From Mycolicibacterium brumae (GTDB taxonomy: Bacteria > Actinomycetota > Actinomycetes > Mycobacteriales > Mycobacteriaceae), in NCBI RefSeq assembly GCF_025215495.1, contig NZ_CP104302.1:62001-126000 (forward strand): 64,000 bases of DNA. Direction: 5' to 3'. The notes beneath the pieces are model-generated. The model was given only the letters and a program-made list of their open reading frames with translations. It made no database searches and was not told the DNA's origin. Position numbers and translations under genes: made by a program. This document shows, in pieces, positions 48,703 through 56,596 of this stretch (within the stretch, counting starts at the first letter, position 1; each line of letters begins with the position of its first letter).

Positions 48703-49482
48703 TCAGACGGGCAGCTTGCGGAAGATCGGGCGCGGGATGTGGCGCAGCACGCTCATCAGGTAGCGGACCTGCCCGGGCGCCCACACCAGCGTCTTGCCGG
48801 CCAGCGCCGAATCGACGGCCAACTCGGCCACCTCGGCGGCGTCGACGGTGAACGGGGCCTCCTTGGCGCCGGTGGCCGCCCAGTGCTCGACGGTGGTGGT
48901 GGTCCGGACCTGGCCCGGCCGGATGACCAGCACGCGCACGCCGAACTCGGCGAGCGCCTCACCCAATCCCAGGTAGAACCCGTCCAGGCCGGCCTTGGTG
49001 GAGCCGTAGACGAAGTTGGACCGGCGCACCTTCTCGCCGGCCACCGAGCTCATCGCGATGATCTGCCCGAAGCCCTGGGCGCGCATCTTCTCCCCGACCA
49101 GCACCCCGACCGACACCGCGGCGGTGTAGTTGATGGTGGCGGTGGCCACCGCCTTGGCCTGGTTCTGCCACAGTTCCTCGGCGTCGCCGAGCACCCCGAA
49201 CGCGACGATCGCCACGTCGACATCGCCCTGCGCCCACGCCGCGTCGATGACGGCCGGATGGCTCGCCGGGTCCAGCGCGTCGAAGTCCAAGTAGGTGACC
49301 TCGCGCGCGCCGGCGGCCTGCAATTGGGCGATCGCGGCGTCGCGCTTGGGGGCGTTCGGCAGGTCGGCCAGGATGACCCGGGCGCGGGAGTCGCGCAGGT
49401 AGCGCTCGCAGATGGCCAGCCCGATCTCCGAGGTGCCGCCGAGCAGCAGGATGGTCTGGGGGTTGCCAATGGCGTCGATCAC
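48703..49482 (-). CDS. dprE2: Decaprenylphosphoryl-2-keto-ribose reductase DprE2
   Basis: 259 residues. Short-chain dehydrogenase that reduces the keto intermediate made by DprE1 to decaprenyl-phospho-arabinose with NADH. Rossmann motif [15 protein letters not shown] at the N-terminus, catalytic Ser in [11 protein letters not shown] and the YxxxK pair in [12 protein letters not shown]. The GTG at 49482 is chosen because AGGAAGG lies about 8 nt before it and matches the family start (DAIGNPQT). 29 bp after dprE1. Confidence 0.95.
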   Translation of the reverse strand: MIDAIGNPQTILLLGGTSEIGLAICERYLRDSRARVILADLPNAPKRDAAIAQLQAAGAREVTYLDFDALDPASHPAVIDAAWAQGDVDVAIVAFGVLGDAEELWQNQAKAVATATINYTAAVSVGVLVGEKMRAQGFGQIIAMSSVAGEKVRRSNFVYGSTKAGLDGFYLGLGEALAEFGVRVLVIRPGQVRTTTTVEHWAATGAKEAPFTVDAAEVAELAVDSALAGKTLVWAPGQVRYLMSVLRHIPRPIFRKLPV

Positions 49483-49511
49483 GGGTGAAGCCTTCCTGAT
49501 GGGCGAGCGGG

Positions 49512-50891
49512 CTAGAGCAGTTCGAGGCGGCGGGCCATGTCCGAGGCGAACACCCCGTCCGGGTCGACCTGCCGGCGCACCGCGATCCACTCGTCGATGC
49601 GCGGGTACATGGCGTGGAAGGTCTCGGCGCTGGTGCGCGAGTCCTTGGCGGTGTACAGCCGGCCGCCGAACTCCAGCACCCGGCGGTCCAGCTCGATGAC
49701 GAAGTCGTTGAGGCTGGGCTTGATCGGGAAGTCCACGCAGACGTTCCAGCCCGGGATCGGGAAGCTCAGCGGCGCGTCATTGCCCGGCCCGAACAGCTTG
49801 AACACGTTCAGGAACGAGTAGTGGCCGCTGGCCTGGATGTCGCGGATGATCGCCTTGAACTCGTCGACCGCCTCGGTCGGCACCACGAACTGGTACTGCA
49901 GGAAACCCGCCGGGCCGTAGCCGCGGTTCCACTCCCCGAACATGTCCAGCGGGTGGTAGAACTGCGTCAGATTCTGGACCTTGCCGCGGTAGGTCCCCGA
50001 CTTGCGGTACCAGAGCTCGCCGATCGGCATGAAGGTCCACTTGTTGGCCAGGCCGTTGGGGAACACGTCGGGCAGTGTCAGCAGCTGCGGCGCGTCGAAC
50101 TTCAGCGGATCCTTCGCCAGCTTGGGCGGCAGCTGATCCAGGGTGGCCAGGCTGCCGCGGGAGATGGCGGCGCGGCCCAGCTTCGGCGGCTTGCTGATCG
50201 CGTCGAACCAGGCGCTGGAGTAGGTGTAGTTGTTTTCGCTGCCGTCGCTGTGGAATGCGATGGTCTCGTCCAGGCTGCGGGTGACGTCGCCGTCGGCGAT
50301 GAAGTACGCCGTCTCGGTCGGGGTCATCTCGATGGTGGCGCGCAGGATGATGCCGGTCAGGCCGTTGCCGCCGACCGTCGCCCAGAACAGTTTCGTGTCG
50401 TCTTCGGAGCCGCCGGAGGGGGTCAGGTGGCGGACCTGGCCGTCGGCGGTGAGCAGGTCCATCGAGCGGACGTGATTGCCGAAGCTGCCGGCGCTGTGGT
50501 GGTTCTTGCCGTGGATGTCGCAGGCGATCGCCCCGCCGACGGTGACCTGCCGGGTTCCGGGCAGCACCGGGACCCACAGTCCGTGCGGCAGCGCGGCCTT
50601 CATCAGCTGGTCCAGGCTCACCCCGGCGTCGACGTCGACCAGCGTGGAGTCCGGGCCGCAGGAGTGGATCCGGTTCAGCGCCGGCATGTCGATGACGACG
50701 CCGCCGCCATTCTGGGCGTTGTCGCCGTAGGAGCGGCCCAGCCCACGGGCGATGATGCCTCGCCCTGGGTCGTCGGCGGCGCGGGTGACGGCCTCGACGA
50801 TCTCGCCGGCGTCGGGGGTGGAGAGCACGTGGGCGACGGTGGGGGAGGTGCGGCCCCAGCCGGACAGGCTCTTGGTCGGCAGCGTTGACAC
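49512..50891 (-). CDS. dprE1: Decaprenylphosphoryl-beta-D-ribose oxidase DprE1
   Basis: 459 residues (M. tuberculosis 461). FAD-dependent, vanillyl-alcohol-oxidase-type enzyme that oxidises decaprenyl-phospho-ribose at C2. FAD-binding blocks [40 protein letters not shown] and SAGSFGNHV are visible. Cys385 in [13 protein letters not shown] corresponds to M. tuberculosis Cys387, the covalent target of benzothiazinones, so the usual resistance change is absent. The conserved C-terminus is [13 protein letters not shown] start with TACCCT six bases upstream. Heads the leftward dprE1-dprE2-aftA-embC(-embAB) operon. Confidence 0.97.
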   Translation of the reverse strand: MSTLPTKSLSGWGRTSPTVAHVLSTPDAGEIVEAVTRAADDPGRGIIARGLGRSYGDNAQNGGGVVIDMPALNRIHSCGPDSTLVDVDAGVSLDQLMKAALPHGLWVPVLPGTRQVTVGGAIACDIHGKNHHSAGSFGNHVRSMDLLTADGQVRHLTPSGGSEDDTKLFWATVGGNGLTGIILRATIEMTPTETAYFIADGDVTRSLDETIAFHSDGSENNYTYSSAWFDAISKPPKLGRAAISRGSLATLDQLPPKLAKDPLKFDAPQLLTLPDVFPNGLANKWTFMPIGELWYRKSGTYRGKVQNLTQFYHPLDMFGEWNRGYGPAGFLQYQFVVPTEAVDEFKAIIRDIQASGHYSFLNVFKLFGPGNDAPLSFPIPGWNVCVDFPIKPSLNDFVIELDRRVLEFGGRLYTAKDSRTSAETFHAMYPRIDEWIAVRRQVDPDGVFASDMARRLELL

Positions 50892-50897
50892 GTTGGC

Positions 50898-50903
50898 AGG
50901 GTA
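50898..50903 (-). promoter_or_regulatory. -10 box for dprE1 operon
   Basis: TACCCT on the minus strand lies 6 nt before the GTG at 50891. It falls in the 27-bp gap after vapC, so the arabinan operon need not depend on the vapBC promoter. Confidence 0.45.
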
Positions 50904-50918
50904 CCGCGTTCAGGATGG

Positions 50919-51344
50919 CTATCCGGCCGGCGTGACGGTGTCGACGCCGAACCGGGCGAAGTCGCGGTCGAAGGTCACCACGACGCCGCCGTACTCGACG
51001 GCCAGTGCGGCCAGGTGCGCGTCGCTGGTCAGATTTCCGGCCGTTCCGAATTCGGTGAGCAGTCCGCGGAGGATCGCCAGATGCCGGGAGGTCGGTTCGA
51101 CGACGACGGCGGCGGGGGACGCCAGCCACGCGTCGATGATGTCGAAGGCCTCGGCCGGACGGAGCGGGCGGGGCAGGATCGACGGGTTGGTGGCGATTCT
51201 GACGAAGCCGAGCAGCGCCGTCCACGACAGCCCGACGGTCCCGGGCCCGCGCAACTGGCCGCTCAGCCAGCTGTGCGCGGCGCTGTGCTGGGCGGATTGG
51301 CGGTTTACGGCGTAGAGCAGCACGTTGACGTCGACGATGTTCAT
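50919..51344 (-). CDS. vapC: VapC-type PIN-domain ribonuclease toxin
   Basis: 141 residues. PIN-fold toxin, expected to cut RNA when freed from its antitoxin. Acidic metal-binding residues: Asp5 in MNIVDVNVLLYAV, and the C-terminal TSDAHLAALAV and VVTFDRDFARF aspartates. The N-terminus belongs to the DVNVLLYAV subfamily common in mycobacteria. ATG overlaps the vapB stop (ATGA). Inserted between gtrA and dprE1, which are neighbours in M. tuberculosis as I recall. Confidence 0.9.
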   Translation of the reverse strand: MNIVDVNVLLYAVNRQSAQHSAAHSWLSGQLRGPGTVGLSWTALLGFVRIATNPSILPRPLRPAEAFDIIDAWLASPAAVVVEPTSRHLAILRGLLTEFGTAGNLTSDAHLAALAVEYGGVVVTFDRDFARFGVDTVTPAG

Positions 51345-51592
51345 CGGCCGGATGCCAACTTGCGGGCGATCTCCTCGTCCTCCAGCGCCGCGGCGAGCCG
51401 ACCGGCGTGGGTGAGGTCCACGGTCGGCGTTCCCATGTCGTAGACCGGAAATGCGACGTCAACCGGCCCGCCGGCGTTCAAGCCCGCCCGCAGCGCGGTG
51501 TTGATGGCTTCCTTGAAGGACAGACCACGATCGCGCATCAGAGCCTGCAGCCGCACCTCCACATCGGAGTCCAGGGTGACCGTCGTCCGCAT
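51341..51592 (-). CDS. vapB: VapB-type ribbon-helix-helix antitoxin
   Basis: 83 residues. The N-terminal ribbon-helix-helix DNA-binding segment (MRTTVTLDSDVEVRLQALMRDRGLSFKEAINTALRAG) is typical of mycobacterial VapB antitoxins. The C-terminal half (LEDEEIARKLASGR) would wrap and block VapC. It is autoregulated if the four half-sites just upstream (51597-51631) are its operator. Confidence 0.88.
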   Translation of the reverse strand: MRTTVTLDSDVEVRLQALMRDRGLSFKEAINTALRAGLNAGGPVDVAFPVYDMGTPTVDLTHAGRLAAALEDEEIARKLASGR

Positions 51593-51596
51593 ATGC

Positions 51597-51631
51597 GCAT
51601 CATAGCATCACCGGCAATGATGCATTGATGC
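51597..51631. promoter_or_regulatory. Four-half-site operator upstream of vapB
   Basis: GCATCA occurs at 51597-51602 and 51605-51610, and its inverse TGATGC at 51618-51623 and 51626-51631. The two pairs mirror each other exactly around a 7-nt centre. Starting 5 bp from the vapB ATG, this is the expected layout for cooperative VapB/VapBC binding. Confidence 0.75.
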
Positions 51632-51638
51632 GTGCGGC

Positions 51639-52055
51639 TCAGCGGACGCGGAAGATCACCGTCCGCTGGACCACGAAATTGATCACCGTGGCGGTGCCCT
51701 GGGCGATCACGAACGCCACCGGAATGCCCCAGGATGTGCCGTCCCACCGTTCGGCCAGCAGATGGTTGAGCCCCACCTGCACCGCGAAGGTGACCAGGTA
51801 GAGCACCCAGACCGCGACAAAGCGGGCCTTGCTGGGGGCGGCCTGAAAGGTCCAGCGGCGGTTGATCAGGTAGGCGGTCGTGGTGCCGGCGACGAAGCCC
51901 AACGCCTTGGCCGCGTCGCGGTGCATGCCGAGCGCCATCAGCGCGATGTACAGCCCGAAGTCCACCACCGCGGAGAACCCACCGGTCAGCACGAACCGCA
52001 GCACCTGGGTCCGCAAACTCAGGGGCGGTGTGGTTTCGCCTACAACTTCAGACAT
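51639..52055 (-). CDS. gtrA: GtrA-family membrane protein (Rv3789-like)
   Basis: 138 residues, four membrane helices. Conserved FVLTGGFSAVVDFGLYIALM, TTAYLINRRWTFQA and IAQGTATVINFVVQRTVIFRVR. In mycobacteria Rv3789 takes part in arabinan synthesis. It was first proposed as a decaprenyl-phospho-arabinose flippase and later as an anchor recruiting AftA. ATG 52055 chosen because longer frames run into the divergent HD gene. Normally adjacent to dprE1; here separated by vapBC. Confidence 0.9.
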   Translation of the reverse strand: MSEVVGETTPPLSLRTQVLRFVLTGGFSAVVDFGLYIALMALGMHRDAAKALGFVAGTTTAYLINRRWTFQAAPSKARFVAVWVLYLVTFAVQVGLNHLLAERWDGTSWGIPVAFVIAQGTATVINFVVQRTVIFRVR

Positions 52056-52086
52056 CGCCGGAATGCTACTTCGCCGCTGGTGCAAG

Positions 52087-52776
52087 ATGGTTCCCGTGGT
52101 GGATCTGGAGCAGGCGTGGCGGGAGTTGGCGACCCGCGTCGGCGCGACCGGCGACGCCGCGCTGGCCACCGGCCGCGGCCTGCTCGCGGCCTGGTCGGAC
52201 CCGAGCCGCAGGTACCACTCGGTGGCGCACCTGCAGGACGTGCTGGAAAAGGTCGACGAGCTCGCCGCCGACGCCGAGGACCCCGACACCGTCCGGTTGG
52301 CCGCCTGGTATCACGACGCGGTCTACAACGGATCCCCCGACGACGAGGAGCTCTCCGCGGTCAAGGCCGAACGGGAACTGACCGAGCTGGGCCTGCCGCC
52401 CGCGCTGGTCTCCGAGGTCGGCCGGCTGATCCGGATGACCGTGCACCACGACCCGCCGCCGGAGGACCGCAACGGCGCCGTGCTCTCCGACGCCGACCTG
52501 TCGGCGCTGGCCGTCGACCCGGACACCTATCGGGCCAATTCGGAGGCCATCCGCCAGGAGTACCTGCACATTCCGGAGCGCGCCTTCATGGCCACCCGCG
52601 CGGTGATGGTCGAGACCATGCTCGCGGCCCGCTCGCTGTTCTACACGGTCTCCGGCCGTCGGCGCTGGGAAGAGCGGGCCCGGCAGAACCTGGCCGCCGA
52701 ACTGGCCCGGCTGCGCACCGGAGAGCAACCGCGGCGGCCCCGGGAAGAACCGGAAGGCCCCGACGCCGGGGCGTAA
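52087..52776 (+). CDS. HD-domain metal-dependent phosphohydrolase-like protein
   Basis: 229 residues. HD-superfamily signature: YHSVAHLQDVL (first His), AAWYHDAVYNG (His-Asp pair near residue 82-83) and a later His in TVHHDPPPEDR. Predicted to be a cytosolic phosphohydrolase; the substrate is not known. ATG 52087 is preferred, followed by VPVVDLEQAW; an ATG 24 bases upstream is also in frame. It starts 31 bp from the divergent gtrA ATG. The last 20 residues are Pro/Glu-rich. Confidence 0.78.
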   Translation: MVPVVDLEQAWRELATRVGATGDAALATGRGLLAAWSDPSRRYHSVAHLQDVLEKVDELAADAEDPDTVRLAAWYHDAVYNGSPDDEELSAVKAERELTELGLPPALVSEVGRLIRMTVHHDPPPEDRNGAVLSDADLSALAVDPDTYRANSEAIRQEYLHIPERAFMATRAVMVETMLAARSLFYTVSGRRRWEERARQNLAAELARLRTGEQPRRPREEPEGPDAGA

Positions 52777-52857
52777 GGCCCCGGGAACGGATCGGAAAGC
52801 CCCGAGGTCGGCTCGGAAGCGGAGTTTCGGGTGCGAGTTTGGGCTTCGGGGGCGAAG

Positions 52858-53304
52858 ATGAACGGTGTGAGCGAACCGGATAACACCCCCGTCACCGTCC
52901 TCTCCGAAGATGAGGCCTGGAAACTGCTGGGCAGCACGTCACTGGGTCGGCTGGTCACCAGCATCGGCGGCCAGGCGGAGATCTTCCCGGTCAACTTCGT
53001 GGTGCAGAACAAGTCGTTGCTGTTCCGCACCGCCGAGGGCACCAAGCTGTTCGGCACCGTCACCAACGACCAGGTGCTCTTCGAGGTCGACGACCACAAC
53101 GTCGCCGAGGGCTGGAGCGTCGTGGTCCGCGGCCGCGGCGAGGTGCTCTACGGCGCCGACGAGATCGCCGAGGCCGACCAGGCCGGGCTGTACCCGTGGG
53201 TGGCGACGGTGAAGCTGCGCTACGTCCGGATCGTGCCGAGTTCGATCAGCGGCCGGCGTTTCGTGTTCGGCCCGGAGCCCGACTCCGGCGACGTCCCCGG
53301 CTGA
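52858..53304 (+). CDS. Pyridoxamine-5-phosphate-oxidase-like split-barrel protein (flavin/F420)
   Basis: 148 residues with the split-barrel pattern of the PPOX/Pyridox_ox_2 family: LLGSTSLGRLVTSIGGQAEIFPVNFVVQN, LLFRTAEGTKLFG, and VLFEVDDHNVAEGWSVVVRGRGE. Family members bind FMN, F420 or haem. The cofactor cannot be told here. ATG 52858 chosen; GTG 52867 is possible. Precedes a convergent hairpin with the first PucR-type regulator. Confidence 0.78.
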   Translation: MNGVSEPDNTPVTVLSEDEAWKLLGSTSLGRLVTSIGGQAEIFPVNFVVQNKSLLFRTAEGTKLFGTVTNDQVLFEVDDHNVAEGWSVVVRGRGEVLYGADEIAEADQAGLYPWVATVKLRYVRIVPSSISGRRFVFGPEPDSGDVPG

Positions 53305-53329
53305 GGTCAGCCGCGTCAGACCCGGCTGA
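53298..53329. terminator. Hairpin between convergent genes
   Basis: CGGCTGA (53298-53304), TCAGCCG (53307-53313) and CGGCTGA (53323-53329) allow two alternative 7-bp stems across the split-barrel gene stop. The regulator gene on the other strand ends at 53343. Confidence 0.5.
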
Positions 53330-53342
53330 TTCGGTTCTCTTC

Positions 53343-54539
53343 TCAGGCCGGATCGGGTAGCAGCAGCCGCGCCTCGAACGCCAGGCAGAGTTCGGCGATG
53401 TCGCGGGGCTCGGCCAGCGAGCGCCCGGTGTGCTCCTCGATGCGGTGCAGCCGGTTGCGCACCGTGTTGCGGTGACAGAACAGCGCCGCCGCGGTGTCGG
53501 TGACCGAACCCCGGTGCTCGACCCAGGCGGCGAACGTCTCACCGAGGCTCTGGCGTTCCTCGGCCGGCAGCGCGTCGAACCCGCCGAGGGTGATCTGGGC
53601 GAGCTTCCGGGACACTTCCGGCGCGCTGACCGCGGCGACGGCCAGCACCGAGTCGCTGAAAACGCAGACCTTGGCCTCGGCGCCGCCGCGCGCGGCCAGC
53701 GCCACCCGCGCGTAACGCAGGTTCGCCGCGGTGTCGGAGAGGTCGTCGAACGTCGGGCTCACCCCGACGTTGGTGGTGGCGGCCCGCTCCAGCAGTGCCA
53801 CCACGGATTCCAGCGCGGACGCCGACGGCAGGTGCACGATTCCGATCAGGGTGTCCGGGAGCAGCCGCCAGGCGGAGAACACGTTGAGCGCGCGCAGCTT
53901 GGCGGCGATGTCGGGCAGCGGTTGCGCGCCCACCCGCGGCGCGGCGGCGGCCACCACCACGAACGGGCCGGCCGACGGCAGCTTCAGCAGCGACGCGACG
54001 TCCCAGACGGTGTACTCCCCGAGTGGGCGGCCCTGTAGCAACGCTTCGGTGAGTGCGGCCTGCTCGGCGGCGTTCTGCACCACCAGGTAGGTGGCGGTCT
54101 CGTGGTACGCGGTGGTCATCGCGTCGGTGTAGCGGTCCTGGGCGTCCCAGAACCGGGCGGTGGCGGCCAGCACGGTTTTGCGGTCGACGACGTCACCGGC
54201 CGCGGCGAGGTCGGTCATCTGGTCCCAGGCCGCGTGCGCGGCGACCCGGTAGGCGGCCGTCACCGCCGAGCGTGGAATCCCGGACAGCGCGCGGGCGCGG
54301 CCGGTTTCCGCGGACGGGGAGGTGTCGAAGGAGGTGTCGTCGGCCAACGCGCGGCAAACGAACCGCAAATTGTCGGTCGCCGAGGCGAGTAATTCGTCGT
54401 CGGAGACCGCTTTGCTGTCCCGGTAGAAATCCACTTGAGTGCGCACCCGGGACACCGCGGTGCGGGCCAATTGGTCGAGGCGGGATTCTAACAAATGTCC
54501 AAGTTCGGCAATTCCCGATGCGGCTTCCGGCTCTGGCAT
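53343..54539 (-). CDS. PucR/CdaR-type transcriptional regulator, copy 1
   Basis: 398 residues. Helical sensor-like N-terminal domain (about 1-165; YRDSKAVSDDELLASATDNLR, YTDAMTTAYHETATYLVV), a degenerate GGDEF-like middle (165-300) and a C-terminal HTH_30 domain (about 325-388; VTDTAAALFCHRNTVRNRLHRIEEHTGRSL). Such proteins usually activate or repress adjacent genes in response to a metabolite. A -10 box 7 nt before the ATG matches that of copy 2. Divergent from the coiled-coil gene at 54739, which is its most likely target. Confidence 0.85.
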   Translation of the reverse strand: MPEPEAASGIAELGHLLESRLDQLARTAVSRVRTQVDFYRDSKAVSDDELLASATDNLRFVCRALADDTSFDTSPSAETGRARALSGIPRSAVTAAYRVAAHAAWDQMTDLAAAGDVVDRKTVLAATARFWDAQDRYTDAMTTAYHETATYLVVQNAAEQAALTEALLQGRPLGEYTVWDVASLLKLPSAGPFVVVAAAAPRVGAQPLPDIAAKLRALNVFSAWRLLPDTLIGIVHLPSASALESVVALLERAATTNVGVSPTFDDLSDTAANLRYARVALAARGGAEAKVCVFSDSVLAVAAVSAPEVSRKLAQITLGGFDALPAEERQSLGETFAAWVEHRGSVTDTAAALFCHRNTVRNRLHRIEEHTGRSLAEPRDIAELCLAFEARLLLPDPA

Positions 54540-54546
54540 GGCGTCG

Positions 54547-54552
54547 AGTGTA
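54547..54552 (-). promoter_or_regulatory. -10 box for regulator copy 1
   Basis: TACACT, 7 nt before the ATG, as in a leaderless transcript. The same box and spacing precede copy 2 (56511-56516), and the wider upstream segment (AGGCTTTACACTC versus AGGACTTACACTC) is conserved. Confidence 0.55.
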
Positions 54553-54672
54553 AAGCCTGATCAAATGCCGCAAAGACGTTGTGCGCGCGCACATTCAAGA
54601 GTCGATCTGATTGTGCGTGAAAAGCGCCAACTTTTGGGCGCCGGATTGTTACGGTGAGTGCGAGGGGAGTCG

Positions 54673-54696
54673 CCACGCGGATCGAATGCCGCGTGG
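54673..54696 (+). promoter_or_regulatory. Inverted repeat in leader of coiled-coil gene
   Basis: CCACGCGG (54673-54680) and CCGCGTGG (54689-54696) form a perfect 8-bp inverted repeat with an 8-nt spacer, 42 bp upstream of the ATG. TACGGT at 54650-54655 is a possible -10, which would put the repeat in the 5' leader as an operator or hairpin. Confidence 0.45.
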
Positions 54697-54738
54697 AATT
54701 CGGGGATTCTTCTTACAACGACGTGAGGATAAATACGC

Positions 54739-55173
54739 ATGGCTCTTTCTGATCAGCTCGCGAAGCTCAGCGCCCAGGCCAAGTCCCTGGAGGAATCGGC
54801 CCAGGCCGCCGAGCAGAAGGACAAGGCATGGGTCGCCAACCGTGAAGCTGAGGTCAAGTCCAAGCTGGAGAAGGCGAAGGCCGAGGCCGGCGCCGAGGCG
54901 CAGGCCGACGAGGACGAGTGCAAGCGTGGCTGGAACAAGCTGAAGAGCTCGGTCACCGAGGACTTCGATTCGCTGCACGAGTCCGCGCACCGCAAGCACG
55001 AGGAGCTCAAGGCCAAGCGCGCCGATCGGCACGCCGACCACGCCGCCGAGGACGCCGAGGACGCGGTCGCCTTCGCGATCTACGCGCTGGAGCAGGCCGA
55101 GTACTACGTGCTGGCCGCCGCCGACGCCCAGATCAGCGCCGGTGAGGCCGAGATCAACGCCGAGCTCGCCTGA
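54739..55173 (+). CDS. Small coiled-coil protein flanked by PucR-type regulators
   Basis: 144 residues, almost wholly helical and rich in Ala, Glu and Lys, with heptad-like patterns (MALSDQLAKLSAQAKSLEES, AEVKSKLEKAKAEAGAEAQA). A basic His-rich middle (HESAHRKHEELKAKRADRHA) precedes an acidic Ala-rich end (AEDAEDAVAFAIYALEQAEY). One Cys. No signal peptide or membrane helix. Not recognised. GTGAGGA lies 12 nt before the ATG. An isolated single-gene unit with its own divergent promoter and a strong terminator (55253). Probably a structural or scaffold protein; function unknown. Confidence 0.8.
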   Translation: MALSDQLAKLSAQAKSLEESAQAAEQKDKAWVANREAEVKSKLEKAKAEAGAEAQADEDECKRGWNKLKSSVTEDFDSLHESAHRKHEELKAKRADRHADHAAEDAEDAVAFAIYALEQAEYYVLAAADAQISAGEAEINAELA

Positions 55174-55245
55174 GTCGACGAGCGCGCGAGGCACGAGCGC
55201 GCGAGGAAGAGCTCGGGCGCGTCAAGACCGCCTGAGTCGACGAGC
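55167..55245 (+). repeat. Duplicated gene end: 17-bp direct repeat
   Basis: CGCCTGAGTCGACGAGC, spanning the coiled-coil gene stop codon (55167-55183), recurs exactly at 55229-55245 with its own in-frame-looking TGA. Between them GAGCGCGCGAGG also repeats twice. Confidence 0.7.
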
Positions 55246-55252
55246 AACAGGG

Positions 55253-55277
55253 AATCCCCGCTTCGGCGGGGATTTTC
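55253..55277 (+). terminator. Intrinsic terminator with TTCG loop
   Basis: Perfect 9-bp stem AATCCCCGC/GCGGGGATT around a TTCG tetraloop, followed by a short T-run (TTTT across 55273-55276). It ends the coiled-coil gene transcript 80 bp after its stop. Confidence 0.9.
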
Positions 55278-55306
55278 TGCGTTCGGGGCTCAGGCGACGC
55301 CGGGCC

Positions 55307-56503
55307 TCAGGCGATGTCGGGTGTCAGCTGGCGGGTCTCGAACGCCAGGCACAGTTCGGCGAGGTCACGCGGCGCGGTCAGTGACCGGCCGGTGTGCTCC
55401 TCGATCCGGTGCAGCCGGTTGCGCACCGTGTTGGGGTGGCAGAACAGCACCTCGGCGGTGTCCGGGATGGAGCCCTGGTGGTCCACCCAGGCGGCGAACG
55501 TCTCACCGAGGCTCTGGCGTTCGTCGGCCGGCAGCGAGTCGAAGCTCCCGAGGGTGATCTGGGCGATCTTCTGGGTGACCTCCGGGGCGCTGACCGCGGC
55601 GACGGCGAGCACCGAATCGCTGAACAGGCAGACGTTTCCGCCGCCGAGCGTGCGGGCGGACATCGCGACCCGGGCGTAGCGCAGGTTGATCGCGGCGTCG
55701 GAGAGGTCGTCGAACGTTGGGCTGATCCCGACCCGGGTGCTCGCCCAGCGCTCCAGCAGGCCGGCGAACCCGCTCAGGGTGATCGTCGACGGCAGGTGGA
55801 CGATCCCGATGAGCGTGTCGGGCAGCAGCCGCCAGGCCGAGAAGATCTCCGCGCCGCGCAGTTTGGCGGCGACGTCGGGCAGCGGCTGGGAGCCGACCTT
55901 CGGCGCGCTGGCGGCGACGATGGCGTAGGGGCCGCTGCTCGGCAGCTGCAGCAGCGCTGCGATCTCCCACACGGTGTAGGGGCCCAGCGGGCGTCCCTGC
56001 AGCAGCGCCTCGGTCAGCGCCGCCTGCTCGGCCGCGCTCTCCACCACCAAGGTGGTGGCGGTCTCGTGATAGGCGGTGGTCATCGCGTCGGTGTAGCGGT
56101 CCTGGGCCGTCCAGAACAGTGCGGTGGCGGCCAGCAGATCCGCGTTGGAGACGCCGCCGCGGGCGCCGGCCAGGCTCATCATCTGCTGCCAGGCCTCGTG
56201 CGCGCCGATCCGGTAGGCGTCCATCACCGCCGACCGCGGCACCCCGGCCAGGGCGCAGGCCCGGCCGGTGTGCTCCGAGGCGGCGGTGTCGAACGGGGTG
56301 TCGTCGGCCAGCGCCTGGAACACCGCCCGGTAATTGTCGGCCGCCGATGCCAGCAAATCATCGTCGGACACTGAGGTGTTGTCCCGGTAGAACGGCACCT
56401 CGAGCCGGACGCGGGAAGCCGTCTGACGGGCCAGCGCGTCGAGGCGAGACGCCAGCAATTCGCCGAGCTGTGCGCGTCCCGACGCGGCGGCTGGTTCAAC
56501 CAT
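55307..56503 (-). CDS. PucR/CdaR-type transcriptional regulator, copy 2
   Basis: 398 residues, the same length as copy 1 and alignable throughout (for example RYTDAMTTAYHETAT, LPDTLIGIVHLPS, FCHPNTVRNRLHRIEEHTGR). Same architecture: helical sensor region, GGDEF-like middle, C-terminal HTH_30. ATG 56503 matches the copy 1 start (EPAAASGRAQLGELL versus EPEAASGIAELGHLL) and has TACACT 7 nt upstream. It ends convergently with the coiled-coil gene terminator. Divergence is moderate, so the two copies may sense different signals. Confidence 0.85.
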   Translation of the reverse strand: MVEPAAASGRAQLGELLASRLDALARQTASRVRLEVPFYRDNTSVSDDDLLASAADNYRAVFQALADDTPFDTAASEHTGRACALAGVPRSAVMDAYRIGAHEAWQQMMSLAGARGGVSNADLLAATALFWTAQDRYTDAMTTAYHETATTLVVESAAEQAALTEALLQGRPLGPYTVWEIAALLQLPSSGPYAIVAASAPKVGSQPLPDVAAKLRGAEIFSAWRLLPDTLIGIVHLPSTITLSGFAGLLERWASTRVGISPTFDDLSDAAINLRYARVAMSARTLGGGNVCLFSDSVLAVAAVSAPEVTQKIAQITLGSFDSLPADERQSLGETFAAWVDHQGSIPDTAEVLFCHPNTVRNRLHRIEEHTGRSLTAPRDLAELCLAFETRQLTPDIA

Positions 56504-56510
56504 GGCGCTG

Positions 56511-56516
56511 AGTGTA
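56511..56516 (-). promoter_or_regulatory. -10 box for regulator copy 2
   Basis: TACACT, 7 nt before ATG 56503, in a segment conserved with copy 1. Confidence 0.55.
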
Positions 56517-56596
56517 AGTCCTGGTCGGGCGCGCGCGGGTGCGTTGTGGGCAGCCACAGCGACACGGGATTTCCGCTGTTTGGCCGCCTATGCGGG

